Assembly: GCA_022768005.1 (NCBI GenBank)
Contig: JALEMF010000122.1
Span: 1 to 47,298, forward strand
Direction: 5' to 3'
Length of the DNA stretch: 47,298 bases
Source: Bacteroidales bacterium
GTDB lineage: Bacteria > Bacteroidota > Bacteroidia > Bacteroidales > Muribaculaceae
A program made the position numbers and the translations under genes. Below the pieces are notes generated by a model. The model was not told the origin of the DNA, ran no database searches, and saw only the letters and a list, made by a program, of their open reading frames with translations. Below are positions 1-9,453 of this stretch, piece by piece; position 1 is the first letter of the stretch, and each line of letters begins with the position of its first letter.

Positions 1-3
1 GAT

Positions 4-948
4 TCATAATTTTTGGATTATATCGTTCATTTCTTCATCGCTAAGACACAATTCTTCATACACCTGACGCACCAAGTCCGCATCAAGGCGATTGAAGTCT
101 TTTTCAAGAGGGGTAATGAACACTCCTCCCATATCCACTGATGCCGGACTGAGAAGCATACTGTTTTCTCCTTCAGTGCCATAGAATGAAGGACGGTGAC
201 GCTTGCGAGGAATTACCACCAAACGCACTTCTTCATCTTCAGTAAGATAGCATAAAATATTCATCATTGGTTCATGCTCTCCTTCCGGGACAGTCATTGC
301 ATCGTACAGTCTGCCGAACAGGTCCTGAGCGGCGTGTGCATCTGTAGTGTCAATGATAAACATATTCAGAGGAAGGTCCTGAACTACGGAAAGCACTGCT
401 TCGCCGTCATCTACCACTTGCAGTGGCACAAGCTCCGCATCTTCAAGCACTTTTCCGATAGTAAGGAAATCGGAATTTCCTGCCTGGAAGTGCATGTGGT
501 CCGGTGCTGATGCTCCACATTTAGGACCATTATAGAACACTGTATATCCTTTAAGGTCCGCAGCAAGTGAAACCATATCTGCAATGCGTCCCTTAATAAG
601 TTGATCTACGTGATTCTTATCAGGAATTGTCAAGTGACGAGGGAAAATCGGGAACGGATTGATTAGGATAGTGTATTTTTCACCCCAATCTATGCCTCGC
701 TGCACAGCCGGACGGTTTGCAGCGCAAAGAAAACATTTACGTTCCTTTAATGATTTTGCATCGACTTTTGCTGCTGACGATACAATACGCGCAGGATTAA
801 ACTGCACCTTGATTTTCATTCCGTCAACATCAAGTTCCTTAACCTTTACACCAGACAGAGCGGCAAAATTGTTGCGTGCCTGTTCCCACTCGGCGAGTTG
901 CTCGAGCAGGAAGGCATCAACAAGTTGAGATGTTACTTTTTCAGCCAT
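4..948 (-). CDS. DUF4922 domain-containing protein (HIT/GalT-like nucleotidyltransferase fold)
   Basis: Complete 314 aa ORF. Contains CFLC...RP, INPFPIFPRHLTIP, YNGPKCGASAPDHMHFQ (HIT-like H-x-H motif), as in Bacteroidetes DUF4922 / GDP-glucose-phosphorylase-like proteins. Confidence 0.8.
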   Translation of the reverse strand: MAEKVTSQLVDAFLLEQLAEWEQARNNFAALSGVKVKELDVDGMKIKVQFNPARIVSSAAKVDAKSLKERKCFLCAANRPAVQRGIDWGEKYTILINPFPIFPRHLTIPDKNHVDQLIKGRIADMVSLAADLKGYTVFYNGPKCGASAPDHMHFQAGNSDFLTIGKVLEDAELVPLQVVDDGEAVLSVVQDLPLNMFIIDTTDAHAAQDLFGRLYDAMTVPEGEHEPMMNILCYLTEDEEVRLVVIPRKRHRPSFYGTEGENSMLLSPASVDMGGVFITPLEKDFNRLDADLVRQVYEELCLSDEEMNDIIQKL

Positions 949-2408
949 TACTTCTTATTCATTTCTACACGTGCCTGAAGTTCCCAAGTACGGATACGGT
1001 CTTTGTATAAGTTATTGGCATTAGTCTTGTTAATATCAAGGGCATGGTCGGAATTATCTTCCCAACGACGGCAGAGGTAAACAACATCGTAAACACGACC
1101 TATCTGGCAATGACGTGAGAATGCCAAGCCGAGTGCATAGTCTTCGCCATAGCTTGTGTTAGGTACATTGATTTGACGAAGCATTGGAGTGTAGAATGCA
1201 CGAGGTGCGCCGAGACCGTTAATACGGAGTGCGTTGTTACGTCCGTTTTCCGGTGTCCATTCTTTGTGGTCGATTACACCCGGCGGGATCATCTGCATAT
1301 TGATGTCAGTAAGCATATAAGTACCAACTACCATTGCGCAATTCTGGTCATAGAATGCTTGTACCATCTTTTGGAGAGTATTTTCGTCGCTATAAACGTC
1401 ATCACTGTCGAGTTGCACTGCGAATTTACCGCACTTAGGGTGATTTACACCTGCGTTCCAGCAACCGCCGATTCCGAGGTCGTCACGTTCAGGTACAATG
1501 TGGACAACTCTCTCATCTGCCTTGAATTCGTCAATAGCCTCAGTAGTTCCGTCAGTAGAACCGTTATCGATTACGATAAGGTTAAACTTGAATGTAGTCT
1601 TTTGAGAAAGCACGCTGCGGATAGCATCGCGGATTGTACGTACACGGTTTCTGACAGGTATGATTACTGATGCTTCGTATTCAAAGTCGCCTTTATCGAA
1701 CTCAATCTTGTCAAATACCGGTTCAAGGTAACCACCGATTTTCTTAAGGTGGTCAGTGCAAGCTTTTTCCATTTCAATTTGCACACCGCGGTTCTTCGGG
1801 TCAACGTAGCTGAAGTGTGATTCGCCGTCTTCCTTCTGAGGGATTGTGATATCGGTGTAGAGATATTCGTTGATGTGTACTAATGGTGCGATACGTGACA
1901 CTTTGAGGCGCAAGTCGTAAAGTCCTGCTGCTGTGTACTCTGCATCAATTTCTGCTGCCGCAGCCTTGAATGCTTTTGCGCAGAAGAATAGTACTGAACC
2001 GAAATTGAAGTCATCACGGAGTGAACCGAATTGATAGTCAATTACAGGTGAATTTGTACGTTTGCCGTCAACTACGGAATAACTGTCGGCATAAAGCATA
2101 CCAGCCTTTGAATCACCTGCAAGACGCACGAAACGTTCAAGTGCGAGGTAACCCGGCACGAGTTTATTGTACTTTGTGTACAAAAGGATAAAGTCTCCAT
2201 CTGCAGCCGCTGCAATCTTTTTCATTGTTGCAGAGCTGTTTAGAGTATCGATGTGTATCAATTCACAGCCTTCTACTGCCTGTGCGTCTGCAGCAGTGGT
2301 GAGAAGGAATATTTTTGATACTAACTGAGACGCTTTCAGGTTCTCTACTGTTGCGCTGACCTGATTGAGGTCTGCGTAAGGAAGGAAGCAATTAATAGTA
2401 GTGCTCAT
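948..2408 (-). CDS. Glycosyltransferase family 2 protein
   Basis: 486 aa. GT-A motifs ASVIIPVRNRVRTIRDAIRSVLSQ, LIVIDNGSTDGT and QLDSDDVY. Start overlaps the neighbouring DUF4922 gene end. Confidence 0.85.
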   Translation of the reverse strand: MSTTINCFLPYADLNQVSATVENLKASQLVSKIFLLTTAADAQAVEGCELIHIDTLNSSATMKKIAAAADGDFILLYTKYNKLVPGYLALERFVRLAGDSKAGMLYADSYSVVDGKRTNSPVIDYQFGSLRDDFNFGSVLFFCAKAFKAAAAEIDAEYTAAGLYDLRLKVSRIAPLVHINEYLYTDITIPQKEDGESHFSYVDPKNRGVQIEMEKACTDHLKKIGGYLEPVFDKIEFDKGDFEYEASVIIPVRNRVRTIRDAIRSVLSQKTTFKFNLIVIDNGSTDGTTEAIDEFKADERVVHIVPERDDLGIGGCWNAGVNHPKCGKFAVQLDSDDVYSDENTLQKMVQAFYDQNCAMVVGTYMLTDINMQMIPPGVIDHKEWTPENGRNNALRINGLGAPRAFYTPMLRQINVPNTSYGEDYALGLAFSRHCQIGRVYDVVYLCRRWEDNSDHALDINKTNANNLYKDRIRTWELQARVEMNKK

Positions 2409-2442
2409 AATAAATTGGTAGGTTGAATTTATATTATTAATT

Positions 2443-5403
2443 TCATTTTTTACTGAAGAAGTTCAGGATTTGTGCCATAAGGGCATTGCGACTCGCAGAA
2501 TCCTTTATTGACTCAAACGGGAATCCTATTACAACAGTGCGATAATTATTGTCTGCCACTGCAACACCTGCTATAAGATTATTTTCAGTGTAGCGAATAA
2601 TTGTATCACCGCGTTTGTCTGCCGGATAGAATGAATCCGGGGATTCAACTACGTAACTCGTATCATTCAGTTCGGAATAGAAGTCATAATTATCTCGTCC
2701 GAATGCGTGGAAGCGTGAAGGACACTCAAAAGCTTCACCTGTGACTGATGCTTGATCTACTCTCCAGTGGTAGCCGAGAACTTCTGTCGCAAATTTTTGA
2801 TCTGCCTTAAGTGTCTCTGCATCTGACAGGCTGTTATCCCACAAGTCTGATGCTACGAATGCTCCGGATACGAACACGTTTCCGCCGGCAGCACAGAGTG
2901 CGGATATTTTTGATTTCAGGGCTTCAGGGAAAGTCTTGAATTTTGTGCCGTACTTACCTGTACCCATCTTCACTTCTTTTTGCTTACCGAGAATAAGGTC
3001 AAGCACTTGCGGCATCGCTTCGGTCTCGGAATTCATGTATGCCTCAACACTTGAAGATATAAATCCGCGACCGGCTTTCTTGATTGCACAGCCGTGAGTG
3101 TAAACGTAGTCAAACGTGTTTCCTGCAATAACTTTGTCCTCATAGTTTGCACGGCTTGCTCCAAATCCTGCTGCATCATCGTCCATCCAAGGAATATCAC
3201 GGCGAAACTCGAATTGTGAACCGATAAAGTTTATATCCTTGATATAAGGAACTCCATGGTCTCTCATATCGTTAAAACCGGCGATGTTTCCGGACTCAAA
3301 GTTATCAGGTCCTGAAACTCTGGTAAATCCGTTGACAATCAATACAGGATTTTCCTCACTCATATCACACAATGATAATATTTCAGATGGGAAACTTACA
3401 CCGCCTTCATTTCCAGCAGTAACACGGAAAGAGTAAATATCATCACTAATCGGTGAAAATTCGTACTCAGTGCTTGTAGTAGTGGCAAAGTGTACGAAAG
3501 GTCCGTAATTAGTACGGATTTCAATATTGTAATACGTTGGCACTGCAGTCTTTTCAAGTTTATCTTCAGTAGGTTTCCATGCCAAGCGATAGTTATGTTC
3601 ACCTGCCTTTGTGATTTCAAAAGAACGCACTTTCAACGGCTGAACTACGTATTCACGGTTATCTCGAAGTGATATAAATCGCAACATCGCCTTGTAAATC
3701 GCACGGCTGACCGTGAAACGGAATTCAGGGTCAAGACCGTACTTCATATCTGCGAAATTCTGGTGAGAAAGAAGTTCGAGAAGCATTGACGGAACTTGCG
3801 GTTCACGACATTCACGGTATTTTTTATCCCATAGTCCGCGACGTGTCCAGTTCGGTTCATGACTTGCACGTACGTCATTTACAATCTGAGTTACAACAAG
3901 GTCTGTAAGGTCGCGTGACACGAGTCTTGATATACCGTTACCTAACTTGTTGCCATCATCTGTTGAATAAATACCAAGCGTACCGATTATCGAATCATTG
4001 TAAGTAGTGCCTGCATCTGAGTGGAATGCGAAAGACAAATCTACCGGTATTTTCAAGCCATCTTTATCGGGCAACAGTGAAGAACAGCCGGCAAGCCAGT
4101 TAACCCACTTTCCGCGGCATGAATAGTCGTCTGTGTAGTCATTTACGCCCTTCATCGGAGAATAAATGCTGTCCGGCACACCTGCCCATTGAAGCCAGTA
4201 CCTTGCGCCTTCCGTATATCTCGGATAGTGACTTGACACGTATTCCACTTTTTCCTCGCCGAGGTCATTAGTATATCGTGCCGGTCTCTCGATATTTCCG
4301 TATCCACCGCCAATCTTAACTGCATCAGCCGTAACTACTTCATTATGCTTTCCGCCGGAAGTAGCGGTAAGCACCACAATCGGTTTCTCTGAAACACCTT
4401 TTGCAAGCTGATAGTGACCGAGATAAATCCACGTTCCGCCACCCATCTTTTGGTTTACGGTAACTTTATGCGGCCCGTCCGCTGCATTTACTGTATAAGT
4501 TACTTTTTCAGAACTATTTATAAGAGATTGATAGGAAATATACACTGCATATAAGTTTGTTTCAGGTATTTCAACATTCCAAGACGCGATAGACTTTCCG
4601 TCTGCTTTAACAACTCGTGCCGAGCCGAGTGAGAAAGGATTAGTGCGACCTTGCTGGTCATTATAAGTCTTGTATTTATGTGCAAAACCGGCATTTTGAC
4701 TATTCTTCCAGCCTGTTCCGTTTTCAGTATAAGTGCCGACAGCAAGAGCACCGTCATTGTCAATAATGAGTTCTACAGAGTTCGTATCTCTTTCTCGCGG
4801 CGACATTACGTAAGCACCTGCATTTTCAAGCATCGGCATAAGGAACGGCATCACATAGCTCTGAGTGTATAAGTCCTCAACAGTCTGCATAGTACGCGCG
4901 CGCTGCCACTCCCATCTGTTAAGAGAATTTTCAAAATAAAAGCCGTGACTCTGCCACAATGCTATATTAGTTCCTTCAAGTCCTTTCGTCGGTACTGAAG
5001 TAAAACGGTCTTCGAATGTTAAAAACGGTGATTCACCTTTAGGTCCGGCGTATTTGCGGCTACTGCCAAGTGCAAGGTCTTCAATATTAAAATCATTTGC
5101 AGTAACTTCTATCTTGTAATTTTGGTATTCAGCACCTAATTCTTTCAGCATCTTGGACTTAAGGTCTGAGACACTTTCTTTGGTAAAAGGCAAATACGAA
5201 GCAGATTCATTGCATTTAACCGTAACTTTTCGTGCTTTCTTATTTACTATTACTTTCTGTACCTTTACTTTACCTACTTCAACACCTGCAGGTACGGTAG
5301 ATGAAAGCACATCAGTAAGCCGCTCGGCATCTGTCGCTGCGGATACTAATGTCACACCTACTGTCATAAAGGAAATAGCAAGAGCAATAATACGATTTTT
5401 CAT
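2443..5403 (-). CDS. Secreted N-acetylmuramoyl-L-alanine amidase / 'xanthan lyase'-like protein with golvesin-like domain
   Basis: 986 aa with signal peptide. Middle region resembles amidase_3 (LSFAFHSDAGT...VPSMLLELLSHQNFADM). Golvesin-like segment YAVYISYQ...GGGTWIYLGHYQLAKG, and an FN3-like region. Confidence 0.7.
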   Translation of the reverse strand: MKNRIIALAISFMTVGVTLVSAATDAERLTDVLSSTVPAGVEVGKVKVQKVIVNKKARKVTVKCNESASYLPFTKESVSDLKSKMLKELGAEYQNYKIEVTANDFNIEDLALGSSRKYAGPKGESPFLTFEDRFTSVPTKGLEGTNIALWQSHGFYFENSLNRWEWQRARTMQTVEDLYTQSYVMPFLMPMLENAGAYVMSPRERDTNSVELIIDNDGALAVGTYTENGTGWKNSQNAGFAHKYKTYNDQQGRTNPFSLGSARVVKADGKSIASWNVEIPETNLYAVYISYQSLINSSEKVTYTVNAADGPHKVTVNQKMGGGTWIYLGHYQLAKGVSEKPIVVLTATSGGKHNEVVTADAVKIGGGYGNIERPARYTNDLGEEKVEYVSSHYPRYTEGARYWLQWAGVPDSIYSPMKGVNDYTDDYSCRGKWVNWLAGCSSLLPDKDGLKIPVDLSFAFHSDAGTTYNDSIIGTLGIYSTDDGNKLGNGISRLVSRDLTDLVVTQIVNDVRASHEPNWTRRGLWDKKYRECREPQVPSMLLELLSHQNFADMKYGLDPEFRFTVSRAIYKAMLRFISLRDNREYVVQPLKVRSFEITKAGEHNYRLAWKPTEDKLEKTAVPTYYNIEIRTNYGPFVHFATTTSTEYEFSPISDDIYSFRVTAGNEGGVSFPSEILSLCDMSEENPVLIVNGFTRVSGPDNFESGNIAGFNDMRDHGVPYIKDINFIGSQFEFRRDIPWMDDDAAGFGASRANYEDKVIAGNTFDYVYTHGCAIKKAGRGFISSSVEAYMNSETEAMPQVLDLILGKQKEVKMGTGKYGTKFKTFPEALKSKISALCAAGGNVFVSGAFVASDLWDNSLSDAETLKADQKFATEVLGYHWRVDQASVTGEAFECPSRFHAFGRDNYDFYSELNDTSYVVESPDSFYPADKRGDTIIRYTENNLIAGVAVADNNYRTVVIGFPFESIKDSASRNALMAQILNFFSKK

Positions 5404-5455
5404 GACAAGGATTCCTATATATTGATAAGTACTTATTATTTATTTTGTTTTGCAC

Positions 5456-5463
5456 AAAGTTAA
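5456..5463 (-). promoter_or_regulatory. Bacteroidetes -7 box (TAnnTTTG) upstream of the amidase-like gene
   Basis: Minus strand TTAACTTTGTGC about 50 nt upstream of the ATG. Confidence 0.4.
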
Positions 5464-5684
5464 TTATTTAGAGCATAAAAGACAAAGTTTTTACGTTATT
5501 TAATAATCAAGAACATAATTTAAGCATTCACGAATCAACGCGAAAGAAAGTAATGCGTCAGATAACTTAAAAAATAATAATTTTTTTGATAAAACGAAGT
5601 TAAATATTAACTTTGTCAAATACAAAGTTGTTATAAACAACACAAAATCTATTTACCAACATTTAGAACTAATATTTTTTAATT

Positions 5685-6236
5685 ATGCAAAAGAAATTCA
5701 TTTGCGCCGTTTGTGGTTACGTACACGAAGGCACTGAAGCACCGGAAAAATGTCCTCTCTGCGGAGCAGGTCGTGATAAATTCAAAGAAGTTGTGGAAAG
5801 CGAACGTCCACAATTCGTCACTGAACACGTTGTAGGCATCGCTGCCGACACTGACGATGAGATGAAGAAAGACCTCAATGCCCATTTTAACGGCGAATGT
5901 ACCGAAGTGGGTATGTACATCGCTATGTCTCGTCAAGCTGACCGCGAAGGATATCCTGAAATTGCTGAGGCTTTCCGTCGCTATGCTTTTGAAGAAGCTG
6001 AACACGCTGCTAAATTCGCTGAACTTCTCGGTGACTGCGTCTGGGACACTAAGACTAACCTCGAAAAACGTATGATGGCTGAAGCAGGTGCTAACGCCGA
6101 CAAGATGCGTATCGCTAAACGCGCTAAAGAACTTAATCTTGACGCTATCCATGACACCGTTCACGAAATGGCTAAAGATGAAGCTCGTCACGGACAAGGT
6201 TTTGAAGGACTTTACAATCGTTTTTTCAAAAAATAA
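5685..6236 (+). CDS. Rubrerythrin family protein (N-terminal rubredoxin domain, 'reverse rubrerythrin')
   Basis: 183 aa. [12 protein letters not shown]...CPLCGA rubredoxin Cys pairs followed by a diiron four-helix domain ([26 protein letters not shown]). Confidence 0.92.
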   Translation: MQKKFICAVCGYVHEGTEAPEKCPLCGAGRDKFKEVVESERPQFVTEHVVGIAADTDDEMKKDLNAHFNGECTEVGMYIAMSRQADREGYPEIAEAFRRYAFEEAEHAAKFAELLGDCVWDTKTNLEKRMMAEAGANADKMRIAKRAKELNLDAIHDTVHEMAKDEARHGQGFEGLYNRFFKK

Positions 6237-6259
6237 CTTTATAAAAACTTTTTAAACCA

Positions 6260-7465
6260 ATGATTAAGAATATACTTATCGGCACTGTCGCTTTGCTTAC
6301 ATGCACCGGCGTATTTGCAGAGGAAAAAGAGACTACGGAAAAGGCTGACAGCGGGTTCGTCTTTACCGACACTAAATTAGTGCCTACAACTTCCGTTAAG
6401 GACCAAAACAAGAGCGGTACTTGCTGGAGTTTCTCTTCCACTTCATTCTTCGAAGATGAAATTCTCCGCAAGACAGGTAAAGAATTGGACCTTTCGGAAA
6501 TGTTCACAGTACGCCACTGCTACGCCGACAAAGCCGAAAAGTATATTCGTATGAATGGCAAAATAAACTTCGCACAAGGTGGTAGTTGCTTGGATATGCC
6601 TTACGTTTGGGATAGATATGGCATCGTTCCTGAATCCGTATATGCAGGACTTGAATACGGCGAGAAAAAACATTCGCACTATGAACTTGAAGCTGCACTC
6701 ACCGGATACCTCGACGGCATTAACAAAATCCCTAACAAACGACTTTCCACAGCTTGGCTGAAAGGCTTTAATGCTATCCTTGACGCATACTTCGGTGTTC
6801 TTCCGGAGACTTTTGAAGTTGACGGCAAGACTTACACCCCTGTCACATACGCAAAGTCATTAGGACTTGACATGGCAGACTATGTTCCTTTGACTTCTTT
6901 CACCCACCACCCGTTCTACAAACAGTTCGGTCTTGAAGTGGCTGACAACTGGCTCTGGGGACAATATTACAACATTCCTCTTGACGAACTTAAAGCCATC
7001 GTTGACAACGCTATTGAAAACGGTTACACCGTACTTTGGGCTGCTGACGTAAGTGAAGGCGGATTCAAGTGGAACGAAGGTTTTGCCGTTATGCCTAAAG
7101 AACGTACGGAAGCTGATATGGAAGGTACGGAACTCGCTCGTTGGGTCAAAATGAGCGACAAAGACCGTGCTAAGAAGCAATTCGAAATTAATGGTCCTGT
7201 TCAAGAGATTGAAGTGACTCAGGAATCTCGCCAAGAGATGTTTGACCGTCAGGAAACTACCGACGACCATGGCATGGAAATAATCGGCACTGCTACTGAC
7301 CAAAAAGGTAATAAATACTACAAGGTTAAAAACTCGTGGGACACTAACCAGATTTACGACGGTTTCTTCTACGTTTCCGAACCTTACTTCCTCGCCAAGA
7401 CTATCGCCATCGTTCTCAACAAAGAAGCAATTCCTAAGGCTACTCTCAAGAAACTCAACTTATAG
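6260..7465 (+). CDS. C1 family papain-like aminopeptidase (bleomycin hydrolase/PepC-like), secreted
   Basis: 401 aa with signal peptide. Catalytic QNKSGTCWSFSS, DDHGMEIIG (His) and VKNSWDTN (Asn). Confidence 0.9.
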   Translation: MIKNILIGTVALLTCTGVFAEEKETTEKADSGFVFTDTKLVPTTSVKDQNKSGTCWSFSSTSFFEDEILRKTGKELDLSEMFTVRHCYADKAEKYIRMNGKINFAQGGSCLDMPYVWDRYGIVPESVYAGLEYGEKKHSHYELEAALTGYLDGINKIPNKRLSTAWLKGFNAILDAYFGVLPETFEVDGKTYTPVTYAKSLGLDMADYVPLTSFTHHPFYKQFGLEVADNWLWGQYYNIPLDELKAIVDNAIENGYTVLWAADVSEGGFKWNEGFAVMPKERTEADMEGTELARWVKMSDKDRAKKQFEINGPVQEIEVTQESRQEMFDRQETTDDHGMEIIGTATDQKGNKYYKVKNSWDTNQIYDGFFYVSEPYFLAKTIAIVLNKEAIPKATLKKLNL

Positions 7466-7475
7466 CCGACTTTTC

Positions 7476-7513
7476 AAATGCCGATAGTACGAAAAGCTAT
7501 CGGCATTTATTTT
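7476..7513 (+). terminator. Rho-independent terminator of the C1 peptidase gene
   Basis: AAATGCCGATAG-tacgaaaag-CTATCGGCATTTATTTT. Confidence 0.8.
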
Positions 7514-7605
7514 AGTTAAAATCGCACAAAAATTTCTAATACGACGCACAAAAAAGCTCTTAGTTTCGTTATTAGAGCATAAATAAACTCAAATAAAAAA
7601 AATTT

Positions 7606-8334
7606 ATGAAAACGACCAAGTTTATCGCTTGTGCTATTACGCTATGCGCAATGTCATTCACTATGCAATCATGTAGCGACGATGACAACCAGCCGATTTA
7701 TTCTGCTGTAGTAACTGTTCTCCCTGAAGAAGACGGCAGTTTTCAAATGCAACTTGATGAACAAACCGTTCTCAACCCTGTCAACGTGGCTAAATCTCCT
7801 TACGGACAAAAAGAAGTAAGAGCATTAATAAACTACATCAAGGAAGATAAACCTTCAAGGGCTACAACTGAAAATGTCACCCTCTGCTGGATTGACAGTA
7901 TCAGAACAAAACTCCCGGTAGAAACTCTCGGCAGCGAAGATGCTAAAGTTTTCGGTGACGATGAAGTGGAAATTGTTCGCGATTGGCTCACCGTGGCTGA
8001 AGACGGATATTTGACACTCAGAGTAAGAACAATTTGGGGTGGCAGAGGCATTACTCATAGCCTCAACCTCGTGACAGGCACTAATCCTGACAACCCGCTT
8101 GAATTCGAACTCCGACATAATGCTAACGGCGACAACAGCGGATATTGGGGCGACGCTCTTATAGCATTTAACCTCAACAATATACCGGAAATCAAGAATA
8201 AAGACACCAAGATAAAACTTAAATGGAAATCTTTCTCAGGTGAAAAATCCGCTGAATTCGAACTCCAAGTCCGAAAAGAAGAAAAGACTCCTAAAGACCT
8301 CCCTTCACTCGGACAAGACATTAAAATTGAATAA
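7606..8334 (+). CDS. NigD-like lipoprotein
   Basis: 242 aa. Lipobox MQSCSDDD and the NigD-like family pattern (VRALINYI, DGYLTLRVRTIWGG, HSLNLV). Confidence 0.8.
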   Translation: MKTTKFIACAITLCAMSFTMQSCSDDDNQPIYSAVVTVLPEEDGSFQMQLDEQTVLNPVNVAKSPYGQKEVRALINYIKEDKPSRATTENVTLCWIDSIRTKLPVETLGSEDAKVFGDDEVEIVRDWLTVAEDGYLTLRVRTIWGGRGITHSLNLVTGTNPDNPLEFELRHNANGDNSGYWGDALIAFNLNNIPEIKNKDTKIKLKWKSFSGEKSAEFELQVRKEEKTPKDLPSLGQDIKIE

Positions 8335-8351
8335 ATTTTCAATATAACCAT

Positions 8352-8391
8352 ACTGCGTACCGGTTCTTAAATCTATTCATCGGTACGCAGT
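8352..8391 (+). terminator. Terminator hairpin downstream of the NigD-like gene
   Basis: ACTGCGTACCG ... CGGTACGCAGT perfect 11 bp stem followed by a T-rich tract. Confidence 0.7.
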
Positions 8392-8457
8392 TTATATTTC
8401 AAAATTCATTCTACAAAATAATACCAAAATTACTTATCACATCTTAAAAGTAAAAAA

Positions 8458-8886
8458 ATGAAAAAAATAATTTTTCTATTACTGATTCCGATATTATTTG
8501 TAGCGTGCAAAAGTCATAACGAAATACCATTTTACGAAGCTAAAAATTACTTCGTAAGAAACGACATTCAAAATTCCGTACCTGTAAAATTCGAAAACGA
8601 AAAGGACTTTAAAGAATACTTTGGTATGGCTGCCGTGATGGGAAAAGACGGCATGCCTACTTCTATTGACTTCACTAAGCAATATGTTATCGCAGTAACA
8701 CTGCCGGAAACCGACACTGAGACAGATATCAATCTCATCAGCCTCAAAAAAGACACAAACTCTGACATAATCCTCACATATAAAGTGATAACCGGAGAAA
8801 AACGCAGTTACACCATCGTTCCGGTACGTCTGCTAATAGTTGACAAGAAATACGATGGCACCGTAAAACTAATCAGGCAAGAATAA
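8458..8886 (+). CDS. Conserved hypothetical lipoprotein
   Basis: 142 aa. Lipobox LFVACKS. Compact domain IDFTKQYVIAVTLPETDTETDI resembling proteins seen in other Bacteroidales. Confidence 0.65.
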   Translation: MKKIIFLLLIPILFVACKSHNEIPFYEAKNYFVRNDIQNSVPVKFENEKDFKEYFGMAAVMGKDGMPTSIDFTKQYVIAVTLPETDTETDINLISLKKDTNSDIILTYKVITGEKRSYTIVPVRLLIVDKKYDGTVKLIRQE

Positions 8887-8902
8887 AAGCCTAAACCAAA
8901 TA

Positions 8903-8928
8903 AGAGCCTCGCCGAGGCTCTGTCTGTA
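8903..8928 (-). terminator. Terminator-like hairpin on the minus strand, at the end of the AraC-like remnant
   Basis: AGAGCCTC-ggc-GAGGCTCT followed on the minus strand by TATTTGGTTT. Confidence 0.5.
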
Positions 8929-8974
8929 AGAAACACCGTATAAGCACGTAGTGCGCCATGCGGTGATAGAGATC

Positions 8975-9178
8975 CTGTAATGCAGCATGATAACGTTGTA
9001 TTCGCAAATAGCACTTTGGAGAAAGCCACACCATATCCGAAAACAATCTGCGGAACTGCCTTGTGCAGAGACAAGTTTTCTCGGCAAGCCTATCTACACT
9101 TGCTTCATTCACTTGCCGGCGACTATATGAAATACCACGATGAAGACGACGGATATTAAGTTCGTTAACCTTTGACCG
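8975..9178 (-). pseudogene. AraC-family transcriptional regulator fragment
   Basis: Minus-strand translation ...RRQVNEASVDRLAEKTCLCTRQFRRLFSDMVWLSPKCYLRIQRYHAALQ matches the first HTH and the conserved 'CLSTRQFxRxF..GLSPKxYxRIxRFxxAL' of AraC proteins. N-terminal sensor and second HTH are missing, and there is no plausible start. Confidence 0.65.
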
Positions 9179-9353
9179 TCATCACAAAGTCAAGTTCCGG
9201 AATAAATGCACTGTCTTTTCGGAGACAATGCAACACGTAATGTTCAAGGTAGCCCGGACGATATACATTCCAGAAAGATTCTCTGACGAGATTCTCCACA
9301 TCACGCTCCTCCTCCGCTTTCTCAAGTCGTATGGTATAGTCATTCATTTTCAT
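9165..9353 (-). pseudogene. GNAT family N-acetyltransferase, truncated N-terminal fragment
   Basis: 62 aa MKMNDYTIRLEKAEEERDVENLVRESFWNVYRPGYLEHYVLHCLRKDSAFIPELDFVM. Typical GNAT N-terminus that stops before the acetyl-CoA binding motif. Confidence 0.7.
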
Positions 9354-9453
9354 TTGACATATTCTGATTACGAATACAAAGGTAAGAAAACGGACTTAAC
9401 TCGAAATGTAAAAATCAGACATAAATAGAATTATAAAGCAATATGGTTATCCC

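Noticed and set aside
1173-1670. 165 aa plus-strand ORF
   Set aside because: Antisense to the GT2 glycosyltransferase; no start context or domain support.
5679-6197. 172 aa minus-strand ORF
   Set aside because: Antisense to rubrerythrin; Phe/Ser/Val-rich mirror of a Glu/Ala/Lys-rich gene.
6860-7303. 147 aa minus-strand ORF
   Set aside because: Antisense to the C1 peptidase gene; no family signature.
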